NCBI GenBank assembly: GCA_043228905.1
Contig: JBHGNT010000021.1
Span: 5,332,001-5,396,000 of the forward strand
DNA from: Azolla caroliniana
Lineage: Eukaryota > Polypodiophyta
DNA: 64,000 nt
Reading direction: 5' to 3'
The position numbers were made by a program, and so were the translations under genes. Below, one piece after another: positions 1 through 11,455 of the stretch. Position 1 is the first letter of the stretch; each line of letters starts with the position of its first letter. Under the pieces are notes generated by a model. That model made no database searches. It was given only the letters and a program-made list of their open reading frames with translations, and was not told where the DNA came from.

Positions 1-2246
1 AGCAATATTCAAAACATCACACCATTTTTTCGACAGGGTGTTGCGAACCGTGGTGCATCCATTCGTGTTGGGAGGGACACGGAGAAGGAAGGGAAAGGTA
101 AGCCATACAAAGATTATGGTTATCTTACTGATGACCTTTATTAAGAAAAAATATTAGCTGCAATCTTCCAAATGATTGTTAAGTTGGATCACATATAAGT
201 TGAACATAAACTAGATGTATTGATAACATAGATTACCATATGAATGTAATATAGGTTACTTTGAGGATCGGAGGCCCGCAAGCAACATGGACCCTTACAT
301 TGTGACATCTATGATTGCGGAAACAACATTATTGTACAAGCCCTAAAGGTGCAAAGTTTGTTCCCAATCGATTTGCTTTAGTTGACAACTTGATATAATG
401 GCACACATAGCTAGTCCTCATTCTTCCTTGGTGATGGGTATGGTATTAATTCAATGTTTTTTTGTTTCGTTTAGCTTATAGAATTCTATCATCTATCGAC
501 AGAGTGAAGGAAAAGGCTAAATATATAATAAGACAACTTGGTGAAGGAAGTTCCCCAAGCGTGCAACATCATAATGGGATTTTGTTTTCCCCTTTGGGGG
601 AAATCCCCTATTGTTCTATTTTTCTTTGATTGATCCCCAAATTTATGGACACAACAAAGCTGTAATCTATTTATAAGCAATTCATCCTTCTTCTTTTCTC
701 ATATTATGTGATTATGGCATGTATGAGTTTAAAAAAAATGCAATATATATTAGTTTATCTTTGCTTTTAAATTTATATAGTGAATATCAAAACCTATAAA
801 GTGATTGTGGTGTTTCTTAGTTGATTCGTCCACTTTTAAACCTTGATTATAAAAGAACCTCTTATCACACAAGTTTCCCAACACTTTGATATTTGTGAGC
901 ATGTTAACACAAAATGTGAATGTAATGAAATAAATATATTACGAGCACCTTGATGTATAGAGGCTTTGTTAAAGTATTCTAGGCCTATGTGTGCATGTAT
1001 GGTACTATACCTTGATGTTACAATAATCCTAATCTTCGAATTGGTAGGATATGAGTTTATTATACACACTCAAAAACTCTTATATCAATATTGACACCCA
1101 AATTTTATGAATAATCAAGTGGCTTGCAAGCTGTTCGGTGAACTTACTTTTCTCTTGTTTCTAATCTCTTTTGACTTTCTCAAAGATCTAAACATCCTCT
1201 GCCCTTTGGAAGATCTACCTAGTCATGTGAATCCTTTACCTAGACAACAATATTAAAAATATTTGATACAACCACTACTCACCGAAATCCTATAAGAATA
1301 ATTTGAGTGTCAAACAACTATTAGATTAGACAATGTGAACTCGTGAACATTGGGCTAGATTTACAGTCACTACATTGACACAAAAGCGTGTGAGCTTTTG
1401 GACAATTAAATATGACCCCAAGTCAAAGGGGAAAAACAAAGTTATTATCTCTTTTTTAAAGTGACGTTCAAGGTTCATTTCGTGTATTCCCCAATATGAA
1501 AAGTTGAATAATTTTCAAGAATTCTCTTCTAGAGCTTCCTCATATGTTGCATACTTTTCTACCACCAAGTTTATAACTCAAATTCAAATCTTTCAGTTAT
1601 GTAGGATAGGGGAAATTACACTAGTAAAGTTTGACATTTTTTAAACTTCCTCCTTGGGGTGGTAAAAAAATGAAGAATTTCTTGAGAATTGTGATTTGAA
1701 ATAAGCTCCACTAGCATCTAATTTGGTCCTTAGCATTCTCGAAGATCCAAACAACGATACATTCTTGCATTGGCATAGGCTCCAACTCATGCCATACACC
1801 ACCTACATCAACAATGACATTGACATTGCCATCATGAGACTTGAGGATGTTCGAGTGTGAATTGAATCCTGCTAGTCTCAATGCATCGCACGATGATGAT
1901 TTTTGCATTTGTGAATCTTATTAAAAAGATCAGTTATTGGTTAATTAGTTTTGGGAACTTGAATGATATTATTTATGTACTTAATTTTCGAAATTTTCCT
2001 TATCATTATCATTGGAGGAATAGTATAGTATACTCCCTTGTAACAATGTACACATAAACACGTTCACATGGATAATCTTGAAACTTGGGCGTTGACATGT
2101 AAAACACGTACATTATTGGAATACCTACATATCATAAAGCATTAAAGACTTCAAACTTATATATGCGTATATATTTATTATTGACACATTCCTACATAAT
2201 ATTTCTATTAATCTCTTCAAAGTTTGGGTACAAAGTTCAAATCCAA

Positions 2247-2296
<50 letters not shown>

Positions 2297-2787
2297 CGAG
2301 AGTCCTTTTCTAAAGCTATTTGATTATAACTACTCTTATTAATCCTTTACAATTGCTCACATTCCTTGACCCCTCGGTATTATTTCTAACATGCGATTGC
2401 GGTCAATGAAACTCAACATGTCGCCGCGTCTAAAGCTCTTTACGATCTCTGAAGGGATTCAACTTAGGTTCCCTCAATGTTATGATTATCATATTACGAT
2501 GTATACTACCAAGCCAACAATCATGAGAACAAGAGGCAATGAACTATCAAATTTCATAAGCAAACCTACCGCCTCCATTTTTTCTAATAATTTAATCATC
2601 TCATCAACCGATTTGTCATACACTATACAATTTAAATTTGGGTGTAGATTAGTCAATTGACTCCATAACTCTCTTTGGTCTTTGTTTTGATTACAAATCC
2701 TCATGGGAGCTGAAAGAATGCATATAGTTCTCTTCAAAAAGAATTGAATGGATAGGTAGAACTAGATTAACTAAGGAACATAAAAAT
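1..2787. other. AT-rich spacer, no gene recognised
   Basis: No reading frame here looks like a known protein; the open frames are short, AT-rich and on both strands. The only clear structure is a CA dinucleotide run at 2250-2295. No LTR, terminal inverted repeat or tRNA-like sequence was recognised. Confidence 0.6.
2250..2295. repeat. (CA)n microsatellite
   Basis: About 23 uninterrupted CA units in AT-rich spacer. Confidence 0.95.
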
Positions 2788-3070
2788 GGGAAAAGTACCA
2801 GGATACCCTTGGAAGTTCGTCTATTTACCAGAATGCCCCTGAAAGTTCCAAATTTACCAAACTACCCCTATGTTCAAAAAATTACACTTTATAAAGTAAT
2901 TATACACTCAAATCTACAAGCCTTATATTACCAAAGATGGAAGAAATGGACCTGAACTAGCCCTATTTACCAAAGATTTGAGTGTATAATTACTTTATAA
3001 AGTGTAATTTTTTGGACATAGGGTAGTTTGGTAAATTTGGAACTTCCAAGGGTATCCTGGCACTTTTCCC
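2788..3070. mobile_element. Mutator-type MITE (fold-back, 283 bp)
   Basis: The two arms are inverted copies: 2788-2915 and 2975-3070, starting GGGAAAAGT and ending ACTTTTCCC. The left arm carries about 30 extra bases inside an otherwise near-identical arm. Flanks are a 9-bp near-duplication, CATAAAAAT (2779-2787) and TATAAAAAT (3071-3079), 8 of 9 matching, as expected for Mutator-superfamily insertion. There is no coding capacity, so it would need a transposase in trans. The superfamily call rests on the target duplication length and terminal sequence. Confidence 0.82.
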
Positions 3071-3079
3071 TATAAAAAT

Positions 3080-4057
3080 ATCATTTCATAGTAACATGCT
3101 AATGTTGTAAAGATAAACATGGACATCATGCTTGAAAGGCCGCAAATAAAATTGAGCTCAAAACATTTGTGTACATACTAACTCCACATTGAGAATGATA
3201 GTATGTTATGATAAGACAATACCACGAACATGATGCATGAAAATAAGGCAAGTCTCCAAACTGCAACCGGAAGTATAACTCGATCATCGTCGACACATAA
3301 ATATCAAAATAATGGGTTCTTTCTCAGATTCTTGTCAATGGCCAAGACAAATTCAAACATGTACAATGTTAGTGACCCTCTAATGTCATCATTAATCTGT
3401 GTGTGTTCAAGCAATAATGTTTGTTCCCAAGTTTTGTAATTGGAGCTTTGTAGAGGAAAATAACAATGGGGGGACAAAGCTTTACACAACAATTAATTGT
3501 TGTTCAACATGACAACCAATTAGACGATTTAGACATACAAGAGTGCCCATATTTTAAAATTTGAGCACACAAGACTTGTAAAATGTCCCAATTTGTACAA
3601 TCAAGAACACTTCTAGTTTTAGCTCCAAATTGTTAAGTCAAGACTTTAATTCTATATGGAATTTAGAAAAACCCAAACTTATTAGTATACATCTCTATGA
3701 TCTCCCTTCAACCCGAGAATTGCTTATATAAGTGGCCCTAACTTATGTTTTGAAACTCACATCCCTTAATGATGGGGTCAAATTCCAAATTTCTTGACTT
3801 AAGGGTAGTTATGATATTTAAAAAAATAATTGTGTATTAAGCCTGAAGGGTAGTTTTTGCACTACAAAATAATTTGAATGTTAGTGTAAGTAAGGGGGGG
3901 GGGGGAGCAAAACCCTTGTGCCCCTTCATATATTTGTGTACAAATGTCCACCTTGCTATTTCTACGATCAAATGGAGACTCTTGTATCCCAATGATCAAA
4001 TGGAGAGTTGTATCCCTACCAAGGGATCGATGACATCGGAAAGACTTGGAGGGCGAT
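3080..4057. other. spacer downstream of ARM-repeat gene
   Basis: AT-rich, with no convincing coding sequence. A run of 12 G lies at 3894-3905. Base composition changes sharply near 4020, where the GC-rich gene on the minus strand ends. Confidence 0.6.
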
Positions 4058-5119
4058 CTATATAGTCTTTTCCGAGGAGATGGGCCTGTTGGTCTTTGTC
4101 TCGTGGGCGATCCATCGGAGGAGGCGGGTGGCGTTGCACTTGGATGAGGAGTCCGCGCCGACCTGGAGAATGAGTACGAGCTTGGCGGGGATGGAGGCGG
4201 CAGCGGAGGAGGAGACGCAAGCGCGGAAGGACGGGGAGGAGCGGAAGAGGGACGCGAGGACGGAGAGCGCGGAGGAGGTGGTGGAGGGGGAGACGCGGAG
4301 GAGGCGCTTGGCCACCGCGTTGGCCACCACGGCCGGCGGGTGGGCAGACAATGCGCGGGAGCATGGGCCCGAAGGCTCTGGCTTCTCCTCGGGCTCCTCC
4401 GAGGGATCGGGATCTGCCGGATCCCGCTCCGGCTCCGTGAGGAGCAATGTGTCCAAGAGGTGCAATGCCTTCGACTCCCACGTGACCGTATCTTTCATCA
4501 TGATTGCTCCATCGAGGAGACCCCCGATATTGTCCGAGATCCCGAGGCCACTCCCCGAGCTGGATCCGATGCTATTGATCCCCACGATGCCCGCACCGCC
4601 ACCACCTGTGTCATTCTTGGAATTAGTGCTTGTGATGGTGTTCGTGTTCGTGGTGCCGGCGGCCGACATGGTGACCAAGAGGTCGAGTGTGAACTCGACG
4701 GCGCCCGCGTCCACGCACCGCTTGATTACGTCGGGATTGGTGGTGGGGCGGTTGGTTCTCGGGGGGGATCCGTGCTTCTTGGCGGCATTCTTCGGGAGGG
4801 TTCTACCGCCCCCCTCGGTGCAGCAAGACACGAGGGAGTCGAGCACCGACTCGAGCATGGCGGTCGAGGATTTGGCGGTACCCGTACCCGTACAGCATAG
4901 CAAGATGGGGCGGTACTCGGGGCTTAGCAATGCCACCACATCTTCTACGATCCCCGGGAACGCGCCCACGTGGTGATGGCCCCGGGATTCCGCGGCCTCG
5001 GCCGCTCTTCGTGTGGTGGTCGTGTTTTTGCCGCCACTGCCGCTACGGTATTCATCCCTTAGAATTCCCTTCGAATGCTCGTAATGATAAGAAGGCCTCG
5101 CAACATCGGCCAAAGACAT
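4058..5119 (-). CDS. ARM-repeat protein, U-box E3-ligase (PUB22-26)-like C-terminal type, probably host gene
   Basis: A single open frame of 353 residues in a GC-rich island surrounded by AT-rich DNA. The first ATG is at 5119 (start MSLADVA); the frame is open upstream but without another ATG. Leucine- and alanine-rich helical segments (for example ALHLLDTLLL, and a C-terminal block with VAKRLLRVSP, SALSVLASLF and LVLILQVG) resemble the armadillo repeats at the C-terminus of plant U-box ligases of the PUB22-26 type. No U-box is seen, so ligase activity cannot be claimed. Low-complexity Gly/Ser/Asn and Asp/Pro/Glu stretches separate the helices. No transposon features are attached and it is the only likely host gene in the window. 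The stop is TAG at 4058-4060. It could be a truncated PUB copy or a stand-alone ARM protein. Confidence 0.6.
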   Translation of the reverse strand: MSLADVARPSYHYEHSKGILRDEYRSGSGGKNTTTTRRAAEAAESRGHHHVGAFPGIVEDVVALLSPEYRPILLCCTGTGTAKSSTAMLESVLDSLVSCCTEGGGRTLPKNAAKKHGSPPRTNRPTTNPDVIKRCVDAGAVEFTLDLLVTMSAAGTTNTNTITSTNSKNDTGGGGAGIVGINSIGSSSGSGLGISDNIGGLLDGAIMMKDTVTWESKALHLLDTLLLTEPERDPADPDPSEEPEEKPEPSGPCSRALSAHPPAVVANAVAKRLLRVSPSTTSSALSVLASLFRSSPSFRACVSSSAAASIPAKLVLILQVGADSSSKCNATRLLRWIAHETKTNRPISSEKTI

Positions 5120-5750
5120 TAAGAAAAAATGAAGCAGAAAAGATTGAATCTTCTTCAGGCTAGAAAAGAGAATGAATATCTGATGTATTAATCTACACAC
5201 AGATCTCTCTCTCTCTTGGAAATTTTATCCTTCCTTGATTCCTGTATATACTATTCAAAGTATTGCTAATGCTGTTCTTAATGATACTAATTACTCCTTA
5301 ATGATTGCTACTTGCTAATGATTGTCTTTACAACTTATATATTACTCCTTAATGATGATTTGCGAATTGCTAATGACTGTCTTAACACTAATTGCCAAAT
5401 GATTGTCTTAATCTTGAGGAGGCGATTCAAGGATGGGGGGTATTTATGAGAAACAGGAATTTCCTTTTCTGTTCTTCTTCTTCTTAGGAGCGTGTCAAAA
5501 GGGTGTCGGCAGAAAAGAGTCAAAGATCCTGACTTTTTCTTTTCTACAATTTCTCTCTTTTTAAAATTTTTTTTTTGGGATTTGCAGAGAACCAGTTGTG
5601 CAGCACAGAGACAGGCTTGACCGAGTAAATCAGAGAGGAAAGTGAAGGGAAGAAGAACATGAAGATCCCTCCCCCAATCCATTTGTCTGTGTGTGTCTGT
5701 TTTTCTTTGAATTCCATGGAACCACCACCACTTTACATACCCTACTGAAC
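5120..5750 (-). promoter_or_regulatory. upstream region of the ARM-repeat gene
   Basis: A CT tract at about 5203-5215 (GA on the sense strand) lies about 90 bp before the ATG. A TATATAC-like box near 5243-5252 is a possible minus-strand TATA element. Short degenerate direct repeats of TACTCCTTAATGAT and GCTAATGATTGTCTTA fill about 5280-5412. The promoter role is inferred from position only. Confidence 0.4.
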
Positions 5751-5751
5751 T

Positions 5752-6135
5752 TGACTTGACTTGACTTGACTGACCTACCCGTGCCGGTTTAATCTTGACC
5801 GTGAATTACAACTTCGAACCGTTTCCTGTGGTGAAGTCCGGTTCGGTCACCGGACAAAAAGAAAAAGAAAAAAACGCTTGACCCTCTCGACTGACTTGAC
5901 CGACTTACCCTTTCTGGTTAATGGTACCATCGACACACAACTTCGAACCGTTTCCTAAAGTCCGGTTCATTCACCGGACAAAAAGAAGAAGAAGAAAAAC
6001 ACTTGACCCTCGACTGACTGTGACTGTCTTGACCAACCTACACTTTTTGGTTAATGTTGCCTACAAATTACAAGTTTGAACGGTTTCTTGAAGTCGGTTT
6101 CGGTCACCGTTCACAAAAACAATGTCCAACCCTCG
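5752..6135. repeat. three diverged tandem copies of a ~125-bp unit
   Basis: Copies begin near 5752, 5881 and 6004. Each runs through a GACTTGAC-like part, a CTTCGAACCGTTTCCT-like part and GTCCGGTTC.GTCACCGG followed by an AAAAAGAA tract and TTGACCCTCGA. The third copy is most diverged. Noncoding; no TE family recognised. Confidence 0.8.
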
Positions 6136-7309
6136 ATACATCACACACACATGATTTTGAGTGTCTTTGTCAAAAGTTCACACATATGTGCACACTTTCG
6201 GGTATCTTGCGTGGGGCAGTGCTGTCCCCCCCCTCTCATTATCTCTAGCCTCTAGATATACATATATGCTCTCCAACCCCATTATCTCTATCTAGCCTCG
6301 ATGATACAATATGCTCGCAACCGCTTTTTGAAACTCTAGTATATTTCTTATTTTCGGTTACATTCATTGTTCAATTGATCTCGATGTATAAATTCCTGAT
6401 GTGAACGACTGGCGTTTGAAGTTGTCCCGTCGACCTAGGTCAATGGAGTGGGGGTTATAATAGAGTAGATGGTGAAGTCATGCAAAAACCTATGTACAAA
6501 TATAGACAAATGTACATAGAGATGGCATTGTGATCGTCAAAGTGATACGCAGAGGGAACGACTACCTTGGTCACTTAAAATGCCAAAAAGGGCTACAGTA
6601 ACCATCTTTTAATTTTGTGCATATAAGATTTATGGTATGTGTGTATGTTATTTTGTCAAGTGATAAACGAAGGGAACAACCACCTTGGTCACTTAAAATG
6701 GCAAAACCATCTTTTAATTTTGTGCATATAAGATTTATGGTATGTGTCTATGTTGGGATGATTATATACATGTAAGATCATGTCAATTATATACATGTTG
6801 GGATGATTATATACACATGCTTGTACAATTATGCATGGAAGATGGTGACACTATGTATGTACAAGCCCGCGTATGTATGTTTGTACACACTGTGCATGTG
6901 CATATGCATATATATGTTTTAACACTTGTGTTTATTTATTTGGTGTGTCATGAAACTGCGTGTGCATGTAAATGTTGAGTGGGACCATTGGTTGATTAAC
7001 TTAACTAGGGATCAAGATGACGATGTAGACAAAGGGTTACATGAGATGATGCATTTCATGGAATTCTTTTGTGAATGTCTTCCCTTAAATCTATTTCACA
7101 TAAACTCTGTTTCATTTATAGCCTTTTGTGTAAATCTCTTTGTTAAAAATTGTATCGTGACTTCTTCATGAAGACTGTTCGGGTAATTCCTTTATGGAAA
7201 ACCTTCATGCATTTGGAGTTAACCGAAAATTCTTCAGGTAAAACGTTATTGGAAAAGGCTTCATGTAAAATTGTCAAATCAAGGTGTTCATAACAAGTAC
7301 ACGTCTAAC
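6136..7309. other. spacer with a tandem pair of ~110-120 bp
   Basis: Copies at about 6535-6654 and 6655-6755 share CACCTTGGTCACTTAAAATG-type and GTGCATATAAGATTTATGG segments. Between 6750 and 6815 a shorter motif, GGGATGATTATATACA, recurs. No gene was found. Confidence 0.7.
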
Positions 7310-7859
7310 ACGTTCGCATTCAGAAGTGGAAGGATCATGCATTCCAATTTTAGAATCCTTCTACAATTATGCAATTTCAGGCTATATACAATAACTTGAT
7401 ACACCAGTATCACATGTGATTCAAACTAGATAAAATCCTCAAAATTTAATAACATTTAACAAGTTGTTGAAATTAAACTGAATGTGGAATGATTAATTTT
7501 AACTTTGATGTTTTTAGGAACCAAATGTTTTTGAGCAACAACATCACAAATGAGTTATTAATTCAAGAAGTTGGTTGAAATCTATAACATGTAGTTTCTA
7601 GAACATTTATGAAGTTGATGAATTTAAAAGACCAAATGCAATTAATCTAATGACAATCAAACATTTGGGCATTTGAGACATGGTAAAATTTCTTCAATTC
7701 ACTATTAAATTAGGAAACTTTTTGGAAAAGAAAGTATGTCAATTATGCCTAAATATAAAATATAGTCAAATCCCAACATATGAACATGGAATGCGCTATT
7801 TGCCCCCCCTAAATACCGCCCCCTCATTTTGGCTAACCCCCCATTTTGGCATCTCAAAA

Positions 7860-9303
7860 TGTCATGACAACATGGGACACCAAAACTTGATTGAAACAAC
7901 CCCGTACATTCATCACCATAATCGTGGTCAATAACTTTCTTGTATTGCTCCAGTAACTTGTCTAATGCGTGTTTGGATATCTTCTTTACTAGCGGCCTCA
8001 TGAACTCGAGTCCATGTCGATGTGCTTGTGTAGACTTGTCAGACTCCATTTTGGTGTTCAATTATGTTAGTTGTGTGTCCAGTAGTAAACGAATTTTCTT
8101 GAATACAGTGAGCAGATTGTTATTTACAATGCCTAAAATCCTCTTGACGACATAATGGTTGCCTTCACTGCGAGAGGTGCTTGTCATTCCAAAGTGGGGG
8201 AAGCGACCAATCCAATAATGTACGATCTTGTCTTTGTGAATCAGCCAAGTCTCGTATACATATTGCACCCGCACATCATGACTTGGTCACCATTTTGTTT
8301 GAAACGTGGCCTAGTTAGCTTCAAAATCTAGCTCGTTGGAAGAGTATAGAAGCTGGTTCCAGTTGTCCATATAGGCGTTTGTGTCGTTGGTGCTTGCAAA
8401 CTTCATCGTTGCATAGGCCAGAACGTTTTTGTTGACATGCCAGATGCAAAGCAAATTCTTTGTAGAAGGCAACACGATAGCAATTGTAGTCATCAAGGCA
8501 AGGCCAAACATACATGGGTTCCGTCTTGTTGCATATGAACGCAAATCCAACATTGACGTGCTATTTGTGGCCATAATTCCAATGATGTTGAGCAACTGCC
8601 TGCCAAATCCATTTGTTTTGAAGGTGTAGTCCATGACAAATACCACATTGAACCGTTTGGCAAAATCTGCCGACTTTTGATGACAAAAGAAAAGGCCACT
8701 GATTGAGCCGTTCGAGTTCACCTTGACATTGAAGATAAAGTCGCTAGTGTAGATCTCATCGTAAAATGCTTGAATTGACGAGCGCTCGTCAAGAAACTTG
8801 GCTCATGCAACCACTTTTTCGTTGTAGATTTCTTTCCTGGTGGTCCATTGATTTCCGGTTTTTTCTCTCAAGTAGGCCAAAGTTGAAGCTGCACCAGTTC
8901 CAACATTTGCCATGTCTCGAACAATGCCTTTTTCTGTTTTAGTTAGTCTATGAGCCATTTATATACCACCGAGATTGTCAGAAATAGGATGGTTGTGCAC
9001 AATAACTGCCTTTTTAATAGTCCATTGTCCCATTTTCTTCGAGAAGTTTGCTCTAACGAAGAATGGGCAGTCAATTAGACGAGTCCCCGTTTGTCTTTTG
9101 CGAGTATCATTAGTCAAGCCTAGAGGGTTGCGATATTTTCCCCCATAGTAGCACTTGAAAGTGACTTTTCTATTGTCGCTATGCTTATCCACTACAACGA
9201 TGATATTCTGAGCATGGAAATGGTCCTTGATAAAACTAATTAGAGCCCCTCTCTCGATGAAGGTTCTATCGATAATTGAAGTTGAAGACGGTTGGGGAGA
9301 CAT
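7860..9303 (-). pseudogene. MULE transposase, FAR1/FHY3-related, broken
   Basis: Pieces in several minus frames line up with one protein in order. An N-terminal FAR1-like DNA-binding region (8959-9303) contains KCYYGGKYRN, DCPFFVRA and VHNHP. An MULE DDE-region piece (8311-8721) has VFVMDYTFKTN, NIIGIMATN and LLCIWHVNKNVL. A following piece (8062-8274) has FPHFGMTSTSRSEGNH. A SWIM-like end, FGVPCCHDI, lies near 7880. At least three frame changes separate them, so it cannot make a full transposase. It belongs to the family from which plant FAR1/FHY3 factors were domesticated. Confidence 0.85.
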
Positions 9304-9375
9304 GTTTCGCGGGGAGCCAAAATGGCGTGATAGCTATGCTCGGCTGAGAACTAACATGAGAACTACCAGAAATTT

Positions 9376-9398
9376 GGGGGGGGGGGGGGGGGGGGGGG
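9376..9398 (+). repeat. 23-bp poly-G run in the MULE right end
   Basis: An uninterrupted G run inside the right terminal region of the MULE. The left end has several shorter C runs in the mirrored place. The run is liable to replication slippage and assembly error. Confidence 0.9.
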
Positions 9399-10067
9399 CG
9401 CAAATAGCCAAAATGGGGGGGTAAATAGCGCATTCCATGAACATGATATACACATTTGATAACTAGGTTCAAGAATCGTGGTGCATTTTAGGTACTAGCT
9501 TTTGAATTGTTTTTTGTTGTATTCGATTTTCTATTGGAGGATGTAATCCGTGGTGATTATATGCCACCAGTTTAGAGTCCCTAGATTAAACTTGTGGTTA
9601 GTTCCGCAAGTTCACATTTACATGTTCTTCAACGTGTGTGTCATAAACATTTGGGTATAAAAAATTCTCTGAAATGAAGCGATACATTAATCTGCTCAGT
9701 GAAAACAATAATAGTTCCAATTAAAGTAAGATGTGCCCTAAAGTAAACATAATCTACATCCAACTGTATCAAACACGTAATAATTACATTTAAATGCGTT
9801 AACAACACTGCAACTGTATCAAACTACGAATCATATTCGTACACTATAACATTGAAATGCATAAGGTAGCCACGCTAATAAAAATGTATTCTTCCTTCTA
9901 AAATAAAACTTTAGACAAACAATGAAACTTACAATTAAAATGTAAAAGATAGGAACGATTAAAAGGAAGAAACTTATAAAGAAAAAAATCTAGCATTATT
10001 ATAACGAGAATGATTATACAAGAATGTTTATATATGGTTTAGGGATATGTAGGGCTATTATAAATTT

Positions 10068-10512
10068 CTACATGTCAATAAGGGTGTCTTCTTTGTTTTC
10101 CTCATCGTCCTTTTCATGACTCTCATCCAAATCCTATGCATAGATATCCATTCAAGATAGGCTGGCTATTGTGGGGTACCCACCTCAGCCAATCTAGTTC
10201 TATAAGCTCCCCAAGGTCACCAACCAATCGAGGAAAAGGCTCACGAGAATCAATTTGGAAACGTTCAGTATCTGTGATGTGCTTTGCCCCAACCTCCTTG
10301 TCCTGATCTGGGCATTCCCATAACGCTTTAATCCTCATGTTAATGAATCTTAGTTCCTCTTCGTCCTTCTCCAATGTAGTACCTAGTACCAAATAATAAA
10401 AAAGAATGTCTTAGCCTCATGGGAAGATTTTCATTTTGTAGAGCACAATAAACATAGATAAAAAAACATACCTGTGCAAGAGAATAGATCACATATCTAA
10501 TCACCTTCGCTT
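10068..10512 (-). pseudogene. N4/N6 DNA methyltransferase-like C-terminal fragment, copy 3
   Basis: The exon at about 10472-10512 ends in a DLFSCTG-like motif, the SAM-binding motif I region (DxFxGxG). A GT-AG intron of 89 nt follows (10383-10471). The next exon has LEKDEEELRFINMRIKALWE, the helix after motif I in N6_N4_Mtase proteins. About 13 residues present in copy 1 after the motif are missing. The frame then shifts, and an acidic tail with DDEENKEDTLIDM ends at TAG 10068. A TAG replaces an expected Trp just before motif I. The upstream catalytic half (NPPY-type motif) is absent because the copy is cut at 10512. Confidence 0.65.
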
Positions 10513-10771
10513 GACAAGATGGGATATAGAATGATATTTGAAGGAATGAAAGAAACTTATAATTATTTGATGAATGAGTTACAAAATGATTGCGAGCATC
10601 ATTGAACCTTCGAGCTTTGTCTCACAAGGTAATCGCTCTTCTCTTTCTTGATGGTAGACCATAGTCTTGCCTTCAATCTCTCGACAAGTATATGACTTGA
10701 ACCGCCGCCCTTCCGTTGCGAGTTGAGGAGCACCACTACCAAGCTAGTTCTTCTTTTCTCTTTTAAGAGTA

Positions 10772-10802
<31 letters not shown>

Positions 10803-11415
10803 ATTACAATATATCTTTCTCTAGATCCAATATAATCATTTCCATCTTATTTCTTGGTTCCCTTTGTTTATACTTCCTTCTCCTTTTATAGGGAAGAGAT
10901 GGTTCTACATGTGGGCCATGTGGCACACATGCAAAGAGGCTCTTGCATGTGTGCTATATGGTGCACGTGTAGCACGTTTGATGGTTTAAACCATATAATA
11001 GTAGTTAAAATGAAAACAAAACAACATTTTTATGTACATTATAAGTGTAGGCTAAATGGTAAGGTTTGAATGTCATAAGGTTGAGGTTGTTGGTTCAATT
11101 CCTCTATTGCTCATGTAATTTTGTGCATGTATTATATTCCATGGTTTAGACTATAAAATACTACTTCAAATCATATATTATTTTGTAAATTATTAGTATA
11201 GGCTAAATGGTAACCTTTGAGTGTCATAAGGTAGGGTTTATTAGTTCAAGTCCTCTCTAGTCCATGTAGTATAATAGATATATATATATTTGTCTCTACA
11301 TACAATGTATAATATTATTATAGTATGTTATTAACATTATAAAGGTTTATTTTATTTTCATTAGGTATTTATCTTATTGTAGACTTTTAATATGAAGCTT
11401 TTGTACTTCACGACA
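10513..11415 (-). repeat. 3' LTR remnant of Ty3-like element G1
   Basis: On the minus strand the LTR begins TGTCGTGAAG at 11415, directly after a purine tract (complement of 11416-11430), as an LTR should. A TATA box, CTATAAAAGG, is present on the minus strand near 10880-10890. About 690 bp (10513-11203) recur at 29903-30572, the 5' LTR remnant. The U5 end is missing: at 10513 the LTR abuts element 3. Confidence 0.7.
11048..11255 (+). repeat. two tRNA-like segments antisense inside the G1 LTR
   Basis: Segments at 11048-11106 and 11198-11255 each hold a Pol III box-A-like TAGGCTAAATGGTAA and a box-B-like GGTTCAATTCC or AGTTCAAGTCC about 35 nt later, on the strand opposite to the LTR. A third copy is at 30422-30480. 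They look tRNA-derived (SINE-like), but the cloverleaf is poor, so no working tRNA gene is claimed. Confidence 0.5.
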
Positions 11416-11455
11416 TCCACCCCCTCTAGACCTGCACATCCTCCAGCATGTGCCA

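Larger units (their letters stand above)
7789..9436 (-). mobile_element. Mutator-like element (MULE) with terminal inverted repeats
   Basis: The ends are inverted copies: GAATGCGCTATTTGCCCCCC at the left against the complement of the right end, which reads GGAATGCGCTATTTACCCCC. The exact 9-bp target duplication ATGAACATG flanks it (7780-7788 and 9437-9445). It carries a decayed FAR1-type transposase. Length 1648 bp. The perfect duplication implies fairly recent insertion despite the broken gene. Confidence 0.9.
7310..10512 (-). mobile_element. DUF7869/methyltransferase transposon, element 3 (truncated, reversed)
   Basis: The left edge (7310-7335) matches the terminal inverted repeat of element 1, with core AAGTGGAAGGAT. 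It is followed by the same subterminal block seen inside element 1's right end, including CCAGTATCACATG. The methyltransferase-like fragment at 10068-10512 is on the minus strand, so this copy is reversed relative to elements 1 and 2. The transposase half is missing: at 10513 the sequence changes abruptly to an LTR. A MULE (7789-9436) is nested inside, and 9446-10067 is noncoding. Confidence 0.7.

Noticed and set aside
3996-4976. Long open frames overlapping the ARM-repeat gene
   Set aside because: They are shadow frames in GC-rich DNA, with Arg/Gly/Pro-rich composition and no domain; the 4058-5119 minus frame has the coherent helical protein.
4058-5200. Longer start of the ARM-repeat protein at 5200
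   Set aside because: Position 5200 is a GTG; a plant gene would use the first ATG, at 5119.
7294-7309. ACAAG next to element 3 as its target duplication
   Set aside because: ACAAGT is found at 7294 and ACAAGAT at 10513, but about 10 extra bases separate the first from the inverted end, so the pairing is not secure.
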